A program made the position numbers and the translations under genes. Positions 41,989 through 50,433 of a stretch of DNA of 64,000 bases are shown in pieces. Origin of the DNA: UBA4877 sp002399285 (GTDB lineage Bacteria > Bacillota > Thermoanaerobacteria > Thermoanaerobacterales > UBA4877); the NCBI GenBank assembly GCA_036771835.1, contig DAIPGN010000009.1, forward strand, positions 1 through 64,000, read 5' to 3'. Position 1 is the stretch's first letter. Every line of letters starts with the position of its first letter. The notes beneath the pieces are model-generated. The model saw only the letters and a program-made list of their open reading frames with translations. It was not told where the DNA came from and ran no database searches.

Positions 41989-42846
41989 ATGCAATATACA
42001 TTTGTTCGCGTTATAAACAACAATGCGATCGCCGCAGCCGATGAAAACGGTGAGGATGTGATCCTGATGGGGAAGGGGATAGGACTGCTGTGCACGAGAA
42101 AGAGGGGCTGCATCGTGCCGTCTTACCTCATCGAAAGGGTATTTGTCCCCAAGCAGAGCGCAAGCAGGAACTATACCGAGGAGTTGATCAAGTCCATACC
42201 CTTCTCCTACATCGAAACGGTGAATAAGGTCATGGCGATGGCCGGCAAACTGCTTGACTATAATTTTAAAGACCAATTGTTCTTGACCCTGCTGGAACAT
42301 ATTGCATTTGCCAAGGAGCGCTATGATGAAAACCTTACGATAGAGAACCCGCTGCTTTACGAGATAAAGCAATTCTATCCCAAGGAGTACGGCGCGGCGC
42401 AGAAGGTGGTCGACGTGATCAATAAGGATCTGGACGTTAGCTTTGATGAAAACGAGGTGTCCTTCATAGCTTTTCACTTCATCAATGCAATGTCCGCTCT
42501 GAGTCTCAGCATGAACAAGAAGGTCACGATGATCATGAAGGAGATAACGAATATAATACGGCAGTATTTCAATATTGAAATAGACGAAACTTCGACATAC
42601 TATATGCGATACATTTCGCATCTCAAGTATTTTCTGACCAGAGTGATCAATAATAAGGTGCAGAGCAAAGAGCATGGAGAAAAGGGAGAAAACAAGATCT
42701 ATGAGATGATCAGGGAGAAATATGTGGACGAATGGGGCTGTGCCCTGAAGATCAGGAGTTATCTTAAGGATACGCTGAACATAGATACGTCCAACGAGGA
42801 GTTGGGCTATCTGACCGTGCATATCGCCCATATTTTGTTACAATAA
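41989..42846 (+). CDS. BglG/LicT-family transcriptional antiterminator
   Basis: RNA-binding antiterminator of 285 residues. The CAT domain (1-55) reads MQYTFVRVINNNAIAAADEN and VILMGKGIGL. Two PRD modules follow: PRD1 has LLEHIAFAKER and AFHFINAM, PRD2 has MRYISHLKYFLTRV and TVHIAHILL, giving His residues for PTS-dependent control. ATG at 41989 with GGGGAG upstream. It should bind the RAT at 41679 when the PTS substrate is available, and be held inactive by EIIB phosphorylation otherwise. First gene of the operon. Confidence 0.95.
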   Translation: MQYTFVRVINNNAIAAADENGEDVILMGKGIGLLCTRKRGCIVPSYLIERVFVPKQSASRNYTEELIKSIPFSYIETVNKVMAMAGKLLDYNFKDQLFLTLLEHIAFAKERYDENLTIENPLLYEIKQFYPKEYGAAQKVVDVINKDLDVSFDENEVSFIAFHFINAMSALSLSMNKKVTMIMKEITNIIRQYFNIEIDETSTYYMRYISHLKYFLTRVINNKVQSKEHGEKGENKIYEMIREKYVDEWGCALKIRSYLKDTLNIDTSNEELGYLTVHIAHILLQ

Positions 42847-42871
42847 TAAATATACGAATGGAGGCTGGCAA

Positions 42872-44263
42872 ATGGCCGTAAACAAGAAAGAAATAGCAGA
42901 GCATATCATAGAATACATCGGCGGCGCAGAAAATATATCCGACGTAGGCTATTGTATGACCAGATTAAGGGTAGGCGTGAAGGACAGCGAAAAGGTGGAT
43001 GTAAAGAAGCTGGAAAAAATAGACGGCGTGATCAAAGTCATAATTCTAGGGAATCAATATCAGGTCGTTCTGGGCGGGATCGTGGACGAGGTCTTTAACG
43101 AGGTCGCTCAGCTATGCGGTGACAAGGTGAATGTGGAGGGAGAGGTCGCCGACGACGGCATAGATGATACCGGCTCCGATCATGGCGATAAACGTTCGGT
43201 GGTCGGTAAGCTGGTAGAGACCATATCCGGTATCGTCACTCCCATCATTCCCGCCATGCTTGCCTGCGGATTTGTCAAGACACTGTCGGTACTACTGACG
43301 GTGGTGTTTAAGGTGAGCGAGACAAACAGCACAATTCAGATACTGAACGTGTTTTCCGATACGCTGTACGCCTTCTTCCCCATCATCATAGGATGGTCGG
43401 CGGCGAAGAGATTCAAGACGAATATGTCGGTGTCGCTGGTTATCGTGGGTTTTCTTGTAAACCCTGCATTTACGGCGCTGTTTAACGACGGGGCCAAGGT
43501 CACGTTTCTGGGAGTGCCCGTTACCAATGTTTATTATGGAAGTTCCATATTGCCCGCCATATTGTCGATCTATCTTTTATCTAAATTGGAGCCTGCTCTG
43601 CGGAAGATAATACCCGGTGCTTTAAGGAGCATATTTGTGCCCTTCCTGAGCGTGCTTATAATCGTGCCCCTGCTCATCGTAGCCATAGGGCCGATAGGGG
43701 TATGGGGAGGAAATCTGTTCGCTTCGATATTTACAGGCTTATACGCTCTCAGCCCGATACTGGCCGGCGCTCTTATCGGCGGGACATGGCAGATACTCAT
43801 CATATTCGGTATGCACATAGCGATCTTAGGTTTGGTGTCCGTGCCGAATATCGCTAAGTTCGGAAGGGACACGGTCATCATGACCCATGCGCCCAGTTTG
43901 ATATGCCAGGTGGCGGCGGGCCTGGCCGTAGGTTTAAAGGCCAAGAATCCCGAGATCAAGAAGAACGCGACCACTCTGGCACTGACGTCATTCTTTGCAG
44001 GAAGCGTCATAGAGCCGGTCATGTACGGCGTAAACCTCAAGTATAAAAAGCCCTTCATAGCGGTCTGCATAGGCGGCGCTATAGGCGGAGCCATCACCGG
44101 CGCGAGTTTTGCAGGCACGACCGCTCCCGTGGCATTCAGTCTGTATACCATACCCGCATATTTGGGCGCAGGGTTTACGGGACTTCTCCTGGGCTGCGGC
44201 GTCGGAGCGGCAGTAACATTCGTGCTGACTTGGATAATGGGTATAGACGAAAGCATTGATTAA
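42872..44263 (+). CDS. PTS EIIBC transporter, glucose superfamily
   Basis: Permease of 463 residues. EIIB domain (1-90) with the phosphoryl Cys28 in DVGYCMTRLRVGV and the GNQYQVVLG motif; a linker; then EIIC (about 105-463) with about ten membrane helices, IGGTWQILIIFGMHIAI and GSVIEPVMYGVNLKYKKP, as in beta-glucoside and sucrose permeases. No EIIA domain is attached, so a separate IIA-Glc-like protein must supply phosphate. Substrate is not fixed by family. The downstream psuG suggests a C-nucleoside such as pseudouridine; a beta-glucoside is the conservative alternative. Confidence 0.92.
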   Translation: MAVNKKEIAEHIIEYIGGAENISDVGYCMTRLRVGVKDSEKVDVKKLEKIDGVIKVIILGNQYQVVLGGIVDEVFNEVAQLCGDKVNVEGEVADDGIDDTGSDHGDKRSVVGKLVETISGIVTPIIPAMLACGFVKTLSVLLTVVFKVSETNSTIQILNVFSDTLYAFFPIIIGWSAAKRFKTNMSVSLVIVGFLVNPAFTALFNDGAKVTFLGVPVTNVYYGSSILPAILSIYLLSKLEPALRKIIPGALRSIFVPFLSVLIIVPLLIVAIGPIGVWGGNLFASIFTGLYALSPILAGALIGGTWQILIIFGMHIAILGLVSVPNIAKFGRDTVIMTHAPSLICQVAAGLAVGLKAKNPEIKKNATTLALTSFFAGSVIEPVMYGVNLKYKKPFIAVCIGGAIGGAITGASFAGTTAPVAFSLYTIPAYLGAGFTGLLLGCGVGAAVTFVLTWIMGIDESID

Positions 44264-44284
44264 AAAACGAAGGGAGATATATAG

Positions 44285-45241
44285 ATGAAGGTAGAGGATA
44301 TCAGATTCCGCTCTGCGGACCATGTCATACAGGAAATAAGGGATATGAACGTAAAGGGCGGCAGTCCGTTCGGACGCGCGGCCGCGTGGGCCTTTAAGCT
44401 GCTGTGTGAAAATGAGAAGCTGGATACTAAGGAGCTGCTGCAAGAGCGCATTGACGGTGTGGCAAAGCAGATGATAGAATTAAAGCCGACCATGGCGACC
44501 ATCCATAATACCTACAACATGGTAGAGAAGACCGTCGAAAAGCATAAGAATGACAGCGTGGATAAGATAAAGCAAGCGGTAGTCAAGGTATGCGACAGGA
44601 TAATAAGCTATTCCTTCGACTCGGTGGACCAGCTTGCCGTCTATGGGAGCAACCTAATAAACGACGGCGACACGGTCATGATGCACAGCTACAGCTCCAC
44701 ACTGATGGGCATCTTTATTCAGGCCGCCAATGCGGGAAAGAAATTCCGGGTGATCTGTACCGAATCGAGGCCGCTCCGGGAATCCCGCGTAGCCGTCAGG
44801 ATGCTGCAGAAGCTGAATATCGGTGTGATCTATGTGACCGACGCGTCCATCTATGAAATAATGCCCAAAGCGGATTATATAATCATGGGGGCCGATACCC
44901 TGTGTGCGGACGGCTCGGTGGCGAACAAGATGGGGACGGCGATGGTGAGTCACTTGGCGCAGTCCTGCAAAAAGCCGGTGTATATAGCCAGCGAGCTGTA
45001 TAAACTGGACCTTCGCACAAAGTATGGATACACGGTAAAATTAGAGAGAAGAAGCGAATGGGAGATACTGCAGAAGGATGATTTTGAAACCTTAGACGGC
45101 GTGGACGTCATCAATCAGTTCTTTGACCTCACCCCGGCCGGAGAAATAAAGGCTATCATATGCGAATACGGGGTCGTTTCGCCCGGCTCATTGATGAACT
45201 ATTGGAATGAGCTGGAGAATAAAATCATGGAGGAAGCATAA
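44285..45241 (+). CDS. eIF2B/ribose-bisphosphate-isomerase-like protein
   Basis: A 318-residue member of the eIF2B alpha/beta/delta and MtnA sugar-phosphate isomerase superfamily. Typical segments are ICTESRPLRESRVAV, IIMGADTLCADGSVANKMGT and KPVYIASELYKLD. Where isomerases have THC (catalytic Cys), this has MMHSYSSTLMG, so the Cys is replaced by Ser as in eIF2B alpha; the Asp of GAD remains. It may bind or sense a sugar phosphate rather than isomerise it. It overlaps psuG by one base (TAATG), so its job probably concerns ribose 5-phosphate or its precursor. Confidence 0.85.
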   Translation: MKVEDIRFRSADHVIQEIRDMNVKGGSPFGRAAAWAFKLLCENEKLDTKELLQERIDGVAKQMIELKPTMATIHNTYNMVEKTVEKHKNDSVDKIKQAVVKVCDRIISYSFDSVDQLAVYGSNLINDGDTVMMHSYSSTLMGIFIQAANAGKKFRVICTESRPLRESRVAVRMLQKLNIGVIYVTDASIYEIMPKADYIIMGADTLCADGSVANKMGTAMVSHLAQSCKKPVYIASELYKLDLRTKYGYTVKLERRSEWEILQKDDFETLDGVDVINQFFDLTPAGEIKAIICEYGVVSPGSLMNYWNELENKIMEEA

Positions 45242-46167
45242 TGAAAGAATTGAATAAGTACATTGATTTCAGCAAAGAGGTAGAAGAGGGAATAAAAAAC
45301 GGTAAGCCCATCGTGGCTCTGGAGTCCACCATCATCTCCCACGGTATGCCCTATCCGCAGAACGTGGAGATGGCGAACCAGTGCGAAAAGATCATTAGGG
45401 AAGCGGGAGCCGTCCCCGCCACTATAGCGATAATGAACGGCAAAATAAAGATCGGTCTGGAGAAGGATGAGCTGGAGCTTCTTGCGACCGCCAAGGGCGT
45501 AAAGAAAGTATCCCGCAGGGATATGGCCGCCGTCATAGCCGAGAAGGAGATAGGCGCCACCACCGTGGCCGCGACCATGATCTGCGCCCATATGGCCGGG
45601 ATAAAATTCTTCGTCACCGGAGGCGTAGGCGGGGTGCACCGCGGCTATGAGGAGACGATGGACGTTTCCGCAGACTTAGACGAGCTGGCCCAGACGGAAG
45701 TGACGGTCATCTGCGCGGGGGCAAAATCTATCCTGGATCTGCCCCGGACCTTGGAATATCTCGAAACAAAGGGGGTTCCGGTCATCGGATATCAGACGGA
45801 CACCCTGCCGCAGTTCTTCACGAGAGAGAGCGAATATAAGCTGCAGCTTAGGATGGACTCGCCGGAGGAGATCGCGGGGATGGTAGCCACAAAGGAGCAG
45901 CTGGGACTGAAGGGCGGGGTGCTGGTCACCGATCCCATTCCCCAAGAGTTCTCCATGGATAAGGCATACATCGACACGATAATCGACAAGGCGGTCAAGA
46001 GCGCCAACGACGAGAACGTGCACGGCAAGGATATCACCCCTTATCTGCTGGCGTATATCGTAGAGGAGACCGGGGGAAAGAGCCTGGATGCCAACATCCA
46101 TCTGGTGTATAACAACGCCCGCCTCGGCGCGGCGATTGCAGTAGCATACAATAAGATAAGCAAATAA
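45241..46167 (+). CDS. psuG: Pseudouridine-5'-phosphate glycosidase
   Basis: A 308-residue enzyme that reversibly splits pseudouridine 5'-phosphate into uracil and ribose 5-phosphate. Glu28 (VALESTIISHG) and Lys162 (ICAGAKSILDLPRT) correspond to the catalytic Glu and Lys of E. coli PsuG; TGGVGGVHRG is the phosphate loop. psuK, the kinase that normally makes the substrate, is absent from the operon. Last gene, followed by a repeat and a terminator. Confidence 0.95.
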   Translation: MKELNKYIDFSKEVEEGIKNGKPIVALESTIISHGMPYPQNVEMANQCEKIIREAGAVPATIAIMNGKIKIGLEKDELELLATAKGVKKVSRRDMAAVIAEKEIGATTVAATMICAHMAGIKFFVTGGVGGVHRGYEETMDVSADLDELAQTEVTVICAGAKSILDLPRTLEYLETKGVPVIGYQTDTLPQFFTRESEYKLQLRMDSPEEIAGMVATKEQLGLKGGVLVTDPIPQEFSMDKAYIDTIIDKAVKSANDENVHGKDITPYLLAYIVEETGGKSLDANIHLVYNNARLGAAIAVAYNKISK

Positions 46168-46169
46168 CT

Positions 46170-46291
46170 CAGACCAATGCCAATCTCGCTTGCTGCGTTG
46201 GCTGCACCTGCAAATTGCGGTCACATACACTTAAGTATGCTTCCTTATTTGCGGGTTTGCCGCCTTGCCTTGCACGATTTGTCACGGCCTG
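46170..46291 (-). repeat. Dispersed repeat, copy C
   Basis: 122 bases in the opposite orientation to copy B, starting 3 bases after psuG. It keeps the CCTGCAAAT core, the CATACACTTAAGTATG hairpin and the TGCACGATTTGTCACGGCCT end, but lacks the optional AAATTGC segment. Confidence 0.85.
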
Positions 46292-46328
46292 CCAGTTTGT
46301 CTACAACCGAACTGTTTCATATGGATTT

Positions 46329-46364
46329 GACACCGGCCATGGTTTTACGGCCGGCGTCATTTTT
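46329..46364 (+). terminator. Terminator of the psuG operon
   Basis: GACACCGGCC with GGCCGGCGTC (46329-46338 and 46349-46358, one mismatch), then ATTTTTT. Confidence 0.88.
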
Positions 46365-46467
46365 TCCGGCGGCAAATAGCTGGGTATAATCGGAAATTAG
46401 ATGTATACTGGTGTTATAGAGAACTTTGGCCCGCCTTGCTTAAAGGTGGGCAGGAAAGGAGAAAGGC

Positions 46468-47763
46468 ATGGAAAAGAGAATCGAGGGATTATTTGACTTT
46501 ATTGAAAAGAGCCCGACGGCCTGTCATACGGTGCAGGCGGTGCGGGAGATGCTGCAAAGCGAAGGGTTTCAGGAGCTTTCGGAGACGCAGCCTTGGGAAC
46601 TTGAGGCGGGAGGGAAATATTTTACTACCCGAAGCATGACCTCCGTGATAGCCTTCCGTTTACCCAAAAAAGAGTTCGCGGCCCTTTCCATCGTGGCGCC
46701 CCACGGTGATTCCCCTTGTTTCAAGGTGAAGGCCTGTCCGGAAATGAGGGTGGAGGATCACTATACCAAGCTGAATACCGAGGTCTACGGCGGCATGCAG
46801 CTTGGTCTGTGGACGGACCGGCCGCTGTCTGTGGCGGGCAGGCTGGTCGTGGCGACGGAGCATGGCGTGCGCGCGGTGCTTACGGATATAAAGAGGGACC
46901 TTATGATAATTCCCGGCCTGGCCATACATATGAACCACGACGTCAATCAGGGGGTCAAACTGGATCCGCAGAAGGACACCCTGCCGCTGCTGGGAAGTAA
47001 GGAGGCCGATCTGCTGGCCTTAGCAGCCGAAAACGCCGGGGTGAAAAAGGATGATATCCTTTCCTACGACCTGTACCTCTACAATCGTGCCCGGGGCACG
47101 GTGTTCGGCGCGGAGGAGGAATTCATCGCGGCGCCCAAGCTGGACGACCTGGAGTGTGTCTTTTCGGCGGTCACAGCCTTTTTAGAGGCTGAAAATGAGG
47201 AGAACTGCATGGTGTGCGCCGTTTTCGACAACGAGGAGACCGGCAGCCTGACCCGCCAGGGGGCGGATTCCACATTCCTGTACGACGTACTTTCCCGTAT
47301 CTGCCTGGCGGCGGGAAAGAACGAGGAGGAGAAGGACCGGGCCATACTTGGCGGCTTCCTGCTGTCCGCGGACAACGCCCATGCGGTGCATCCCGACTAT
47401 CCCGAGAAGGCTGACCCCACTAACCGCTGCTATCTCAACGGCGGCGTGGTGATAAAGCACGGCACCCGCTACGCCACCGATGCGGTGACGGCGGCGGTGT
47501 TCTCCAAGGTGTGCCGCAATGCGGGAGTGCCCACCCAGACCTATTTCAACAATTCCAACATTCCGGGGGGCTCCACCCTGGGGAACATCTCCGGCTCGCA
47601 TGTGTCCGCTCCTACGGTGGACATCGGCCTGGCCCAGCTGTCCATGCATTCCCCCTATGAGACCGCCGGCCGGGAGGACGTGGGCCACATGATAGACGCC
47701 ATGCGCGCCTTTTATAACAGCACGGTCATCTGCAGGAAGGACGGTTTCTACGAGATCCGCTGA
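46468..47763 (+). CDS. apeB: M18-family aminopeptidase
   Basis: Cytosolic dimetal aminopeptidase of 431 residues, similar to ApeB and aspartyl aminopeptidase. Metal and catalytic motifs: VAPHGDSPCFKVK (His/Asp), AAPKLDDLECVFSAV, VFDNEETGSLTRQGADS (Glu base) and LSADNAHAVHPDYPEK; MHSPYETAGREDVG near the C-terminus supplies the last His. It releases N-terminal residues from peptides. Monocistronic, flanked by repeats C and D. Confidence 0.93.
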   Translation: MEKRIEGLFDFIEKSPTACHTVQAVREMLQSEGFQELSETQPWELEAGGKYFTTRSMTSVIAFRLPKKEFAALSIVAPHGDSPCFKVKACPEMRVEDHYTKLNTEVYGGMQLGLWTDRPLSVAGRLVVATEHGVRAVLTDIKRDLMIIPGLAIHMNHDVNQGVKLDPQKDTLPLLGSKEADLLALAAENAGVKKDDILSYDLYLYNRARGTVFGAEEEFIAAPKLDDLECVFSAVTAFLEAENEENCMVCAVFDNEETGSLTRQGADSTFLYDVLSRICLAAGKNEEEKDRAILGGFLLSADNAHAVHPDYPEKADPTNRCYLNGGVVIKHGTRYATDAVTAAVFSKVCRNAGVPTQTYFNNSNIPGGSTLGNISGSHVSAPTVDIGLAQLSMHSPYETAGREDVGHMIDAMRAFYNSTVICRKDGFYEIR

Positions 47764-47800
47764 TATGAGTTAGTCCGCATTTAATAGGTAAGTATAGATG

Positions 47801-47819
47801 GGGCAGTCATTGACTGCCC
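47801..47819 (+). terminator. Hairpin after apeB
   Basis: GGGCAGTCA (47801-47809) and TGACTGCCC (47811-47819) abut almost without a loop. Similar in sequence to the hairpin at 47991-48015; repeat D lies between the two. Confidence 0.55.
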
Positions 47820-47820
47820 T

Positions 47821-47971
47821 CGGACCGATGCCATTCTTGCGCAGCCACAAAAGTGCACAGCAATTTTGCTTGCTGCGTTGGCTGCGCCTGTAAATTGCGG
47901 TCACATACACTTAAGTATGCTTCCTTATTTGCAGGTTTGCCGCCTTGCCTTGCACGATTTGTCACGGCCTG
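47821..47971 (-). repeat. Dispersed repeat, copy D
   Basis: 151 bases, same orientation as copy C. Ends CGGACCG and CGGCCTG. Includes the optional segment AAAAGTGCACAGCAATTTT at the left and the CATACACTTAAGTATG hairpin. Confidence 0.85.
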
Positions 47972-47990
47972 CCAGTTTTTTACAAACTGG

Positions 47991-48020
47991 GGACAGTCAA
48001 TTAAACTGACTGTCCTTTTT
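47991..48020 (+). terminator. Intrinsic terminator beyond repeat D
   Basis: GGACAGTCA (47991-47999) with TGACTGTCC (48007-48015), 7-nt loop, then TTTTT. Related to the hairpin on the other side of the repeat. Confidence 0.8.
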
Positions 48021-48110
48021 CTTACTGCGTTACCACATAACAATATTCAAACGGGGGTTTTAAAAAGGGCGCGGTTGTGTTAAATTTGTATTATGAAACG
48101 AGGGATGACC

Positions 48111-49505
48111 ATGAAGGCCAGGCCGCTTATTTTACTTATTACAGCCGCAGCCGTGGTTTTTGCCATTGCCGATACTGGTTGTACCAAAAGGGGAGGGGTG
48201 GAAAATATGAACGGTATTCCCAATGTCACGGAAGAGATGCTGAATGCGGATTTTTGGGTGTCAAAACTGGATGATGCGGATAAGGTCATCATGACGGCGG
48301 ATGAGATAGAAGCCTATAACGGCAGGATAGACGAGTCCACGGAGGCAGTCGCAGATCTTCGCAGCTATTCCGGCAAGCTGACGGGAGATGCCTTAAAAGG
48401 CATGATAGAGGAATATAAGGTATCCAAACTGCCGCAGTATGGTGCAGACGGCAATATGCTGGGCGGGGATTACTACGGTGCCCTGCTGGAAAAGCGGAAT
48501 CTGCGCGGTATAGAGGAATCAAACCCGGTCAGGTTTGGAATGGTGGTAAAGCGGACCAATATGAGGAGTCTTCCCACGGACGATCTGGTCATGAATAAGC
48601 GGGGCGACGTCGAATTTGACAGGTTCCAGGAGACCGCGCTGTATGTGGGTACACCCCTGGCCGTGCTCCATGTAAGCTCGGACGGGAAGTGGTACTTCTG
48701 CCAGGCCGGATTCTACCGCGGCTGGGCAGCTGCCGCAGACGTAGCCATAGGGGACAGGGAACAGGTGCTGGACTACGGCAGCGAACGGCCCTTTGCCGTT
48801 GTCACGGGCAGCCGCGTAAGCACGGGATATGACCCGTATACCCAGGCGATATCGGAGGTGGTACTGGATATGGGGGTGAGGCTGCCGCTGGTGGGCGATC
48901 TGCCGGAAGTCATGGACGGCCAGGCCACACAGGGCAATCTGGTCGTCAGGCTGCCGGCAAAAGACCCGCATGGGATGCTGGAGATAAAGCGGGCCATGAT
49001 ACCGCTCTCCGAGGACGTGACGGTGGGGTATCTTCCATATACAAGAGGAAATATCATAAGGCAGGCCTTCAAGATGCAGGGCGAGAGGTATGACTGGGGA
49101 GGAAGATCGGGAGGACGCGACTGTTCCTCCTTCATACGGGACGTCTACTCCGTATTCGGCCTGTACCTTCCGCGGAATGCCGATGAGCAGGAATCGATGT
49201 ATGGCGCGAGGTACGACCTCAAAAATAAGCCGGCTGCGGAAAGAGCAGTGGTCTTTGCCGCGCTTAAGCCCGGCGCCGCGCTCTATATGCCCGGCCACAC
49301 CATGCTGTATCTGGGCAGGGTGGGAGCACGGGAATACATGATACACGACTTTGCGGAATATGGAGATGCCGGCAGCAGGACTGCGGAGGGAGGATACGCC
49401 TCAGTCCCCGTCATGGAGGCCGCCGTATCTGGGCTGGACCTTCCCAGGACCGATGGCAGAACCTTCATGGACTGTCTCACGGAGGCCGTTCAGATAGAGG
49501 AATAG
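48111..49505 (+). CDS. Exported NlpC/P60 peptidase with SH3-like domains
   Basis: Exported protein of about 464 residues. Signal region MKARPLILLITAAAVVFAIA; the following DTGC is only a poor lipobox. Middle part carries SH3-like segments (RFGMVVKRTNMRSLPTDD and WYFCQAGFYRGWAAAADVA). The C-terminal NlpC/P60 domain has GERYDWGGRSGGRDCSSFIR (catalytic Cys) and MPGHTMLYLG (His). Likely cuts peptidoglycan stem peptides outside the membrane. ATG at 48111 is chosen (GAGGG 6 bases upstream). Flanked by repeats D and E. Confidence 0.88.
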   Translation: MKARPLILLITAAAVVFAIADTGCTKRGGVENMNGIPNVTEEMLNADFWVSKLDDADKVIMTADEIEAYNGRIDESTEAVADLRSYSGKLTGDALKGMIEEYKVSKLPQYGADGNMLGGDYYGALLEKRNLRGIEESNPVRFGMVVKRTNMRSLPTDDLVMNKRGDVEFDRFQETALYVGTPLAVLHVSSDGKWYFCQAGFYRGWAAAADVAIGDREQVLDYGSERPFAVVTGSRVSTGYDPYTQAISEVVLDMGVRLPLVGDLPEVMDGQATQGNLVVRLPAKDPHGMLEIKRAMIPLSEDVTVGYLPYTRGNIIRQAFKMQGERYDWGGRSGGRDCSSFIRDVYSVFGLYLPRNADEQESMYGARYDLKNKPAAERAVVFAALKPGAALYMPGHTMLYLGRVGAREYMIHDFAEYGDAGSRTAEGGYASVPVMEAAVSGLDLPRTDGRTFMDCLTEAVQIEE

Positions 49506-49510
49506 CTGCT

Positions 49511-49661
49511 CAGACCGCGCCAATCTCGCGCAGTAAGCTAAATGGCTGTGCAATTTAGCTTACTGCGTTGGCTGCACCTGCGAATTGCGGTCACATACGT
49601 TTAAGTATGTTTCCTTGTTTGCAGGTTTGCCGCCTTGCCTTGCACGATTTGTCACGGTTTG
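49511..49661 (-). repeat. Dispersed repeat, copy E
   Basis: 151 bases, same orientation as C and D, ends CAGACCG and CGGTTTG (one end diverged). Contains TAAGCTAAAT...ATTTAGCTTA as its optional inverted segment and CATACGTTTAAGTATG as hairpin. It lies 6 bases after the NlpC gene. Confidence 0.82.
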
Positions 49662-49740
49662 TAGGCTTGTCTGTAACCTGTTTTATAGATAATTAGTATA
49701 TAGCTATATATAGATAGAACCAACGATGAGGGGGATGGTC

Positions 49741-50433
49741 ATGTATAACATCATGGTGGTTGAGGACGAGGACTCCATAAGGGAGTTTATATTGATCAAT
49801 TTAAAGAGGGACGGATTCAACGTCGTCGAAGCGGCTACGGGAGAAGAGGCGTTGGATAAGCTGAGACTGAGTCCCGTGGACCTGATCGTGCTGGATATCA
49901 TGCTTCCCGGGATCGACGGATATGAGGTCTGCAAAAGGGTGCAGGCGGAGCGGCCGGGCACGGCCATAATCATGCTTACGGCGAAAGGGCAGGATACCGA
50001 CAAGGTGTTGGGTCTGGAGCTGGGGGCGGACGACTATGTGGTAAAGCCCTTCAATCCCACAGAACTCAACGCGAGGATAAAGGCGATCTTAAGAAGGCTC
50101 AAGAGAAAGAATCCCGAAAAGAAGATACAGGTGAAGGATATAATCATCGACACGGACAGGAGGAAGGTCACCGTGGGCGGCCGGCCCATAGAGCTTACCA
50201 ACAAGGAGTATGAGCTCTTCCTTCTGCTCTTGGAGGCCGGGGGAAGCGTGGTGTCGCGGGACGAGATACTCAACAAACTGTGGGACACCAATTTTTACGG
50301 AGATACGAAGACTATAGACGTTCATATAAGGAGGCTCAGGGAAAAACTGGACGACGATCCTTCCTGCCCTCGGTACATAGCTACCGTATGGGGCGTGGGA
50401 TACCGTTTTGTAATGGAGGAGAATGATGTTTAA
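49741..50433 (+). CDS. OmpR/PhoB-family response regulator
   Basis: Response regulator of 230 residues. Receiver domain 1-120 with acidic pocket VVEDEDS, phospho-Asp in LIVLDIMLPGIDG, and MLTAK and YVVKPF switch elements; winged-helix DNA-binding domain about 130-230 with LTNKEYELFLLLLEAGG and VHIRRLREKLDDDP, the OmpR/PhoB class. ATG at 49741 is preceded by GAGGGG 7 bases upstream. It overlaps the kinase gene. The 11-bp phased boxes at 51798 are the likely target. Confidence 0.95.
   Translation: MYNIMVVEDEDSIREFILINLKRDGFNVVEAATGEEALDKLRLSPVDLIVLDIMLPGIDGYEVCKRVQAERPGTAIIMLTAKGQDTDKVLGLELGADDYVVKPFNPTELNARIKAILRRLKRKNPEKKIQVKDIIIDTDRRKVTVGGRPIELTNKEYELFLLLLEAGGSVVSRDEILNKLWDTNFYGDTKTIDVHIRRLREKLDDDPSCPRYIATVWGVGYRFVMEENDV

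Noticed and set aside
42000..42831. Long minus-strand frame opposite the BglG-type gene
   Set aside because: It mirrors the coding frame of a clearly recognisable antiterminator; its translated sequence resembles no family.
47807..48043. Short proteins read from the dispersed repeats (for example ending in a Cys/Gln-rich segment shared by several copies)
   Set aside because: The frames arise from the repeat sequence itself, occur in either strand, lack start signals and differ in length between copies.
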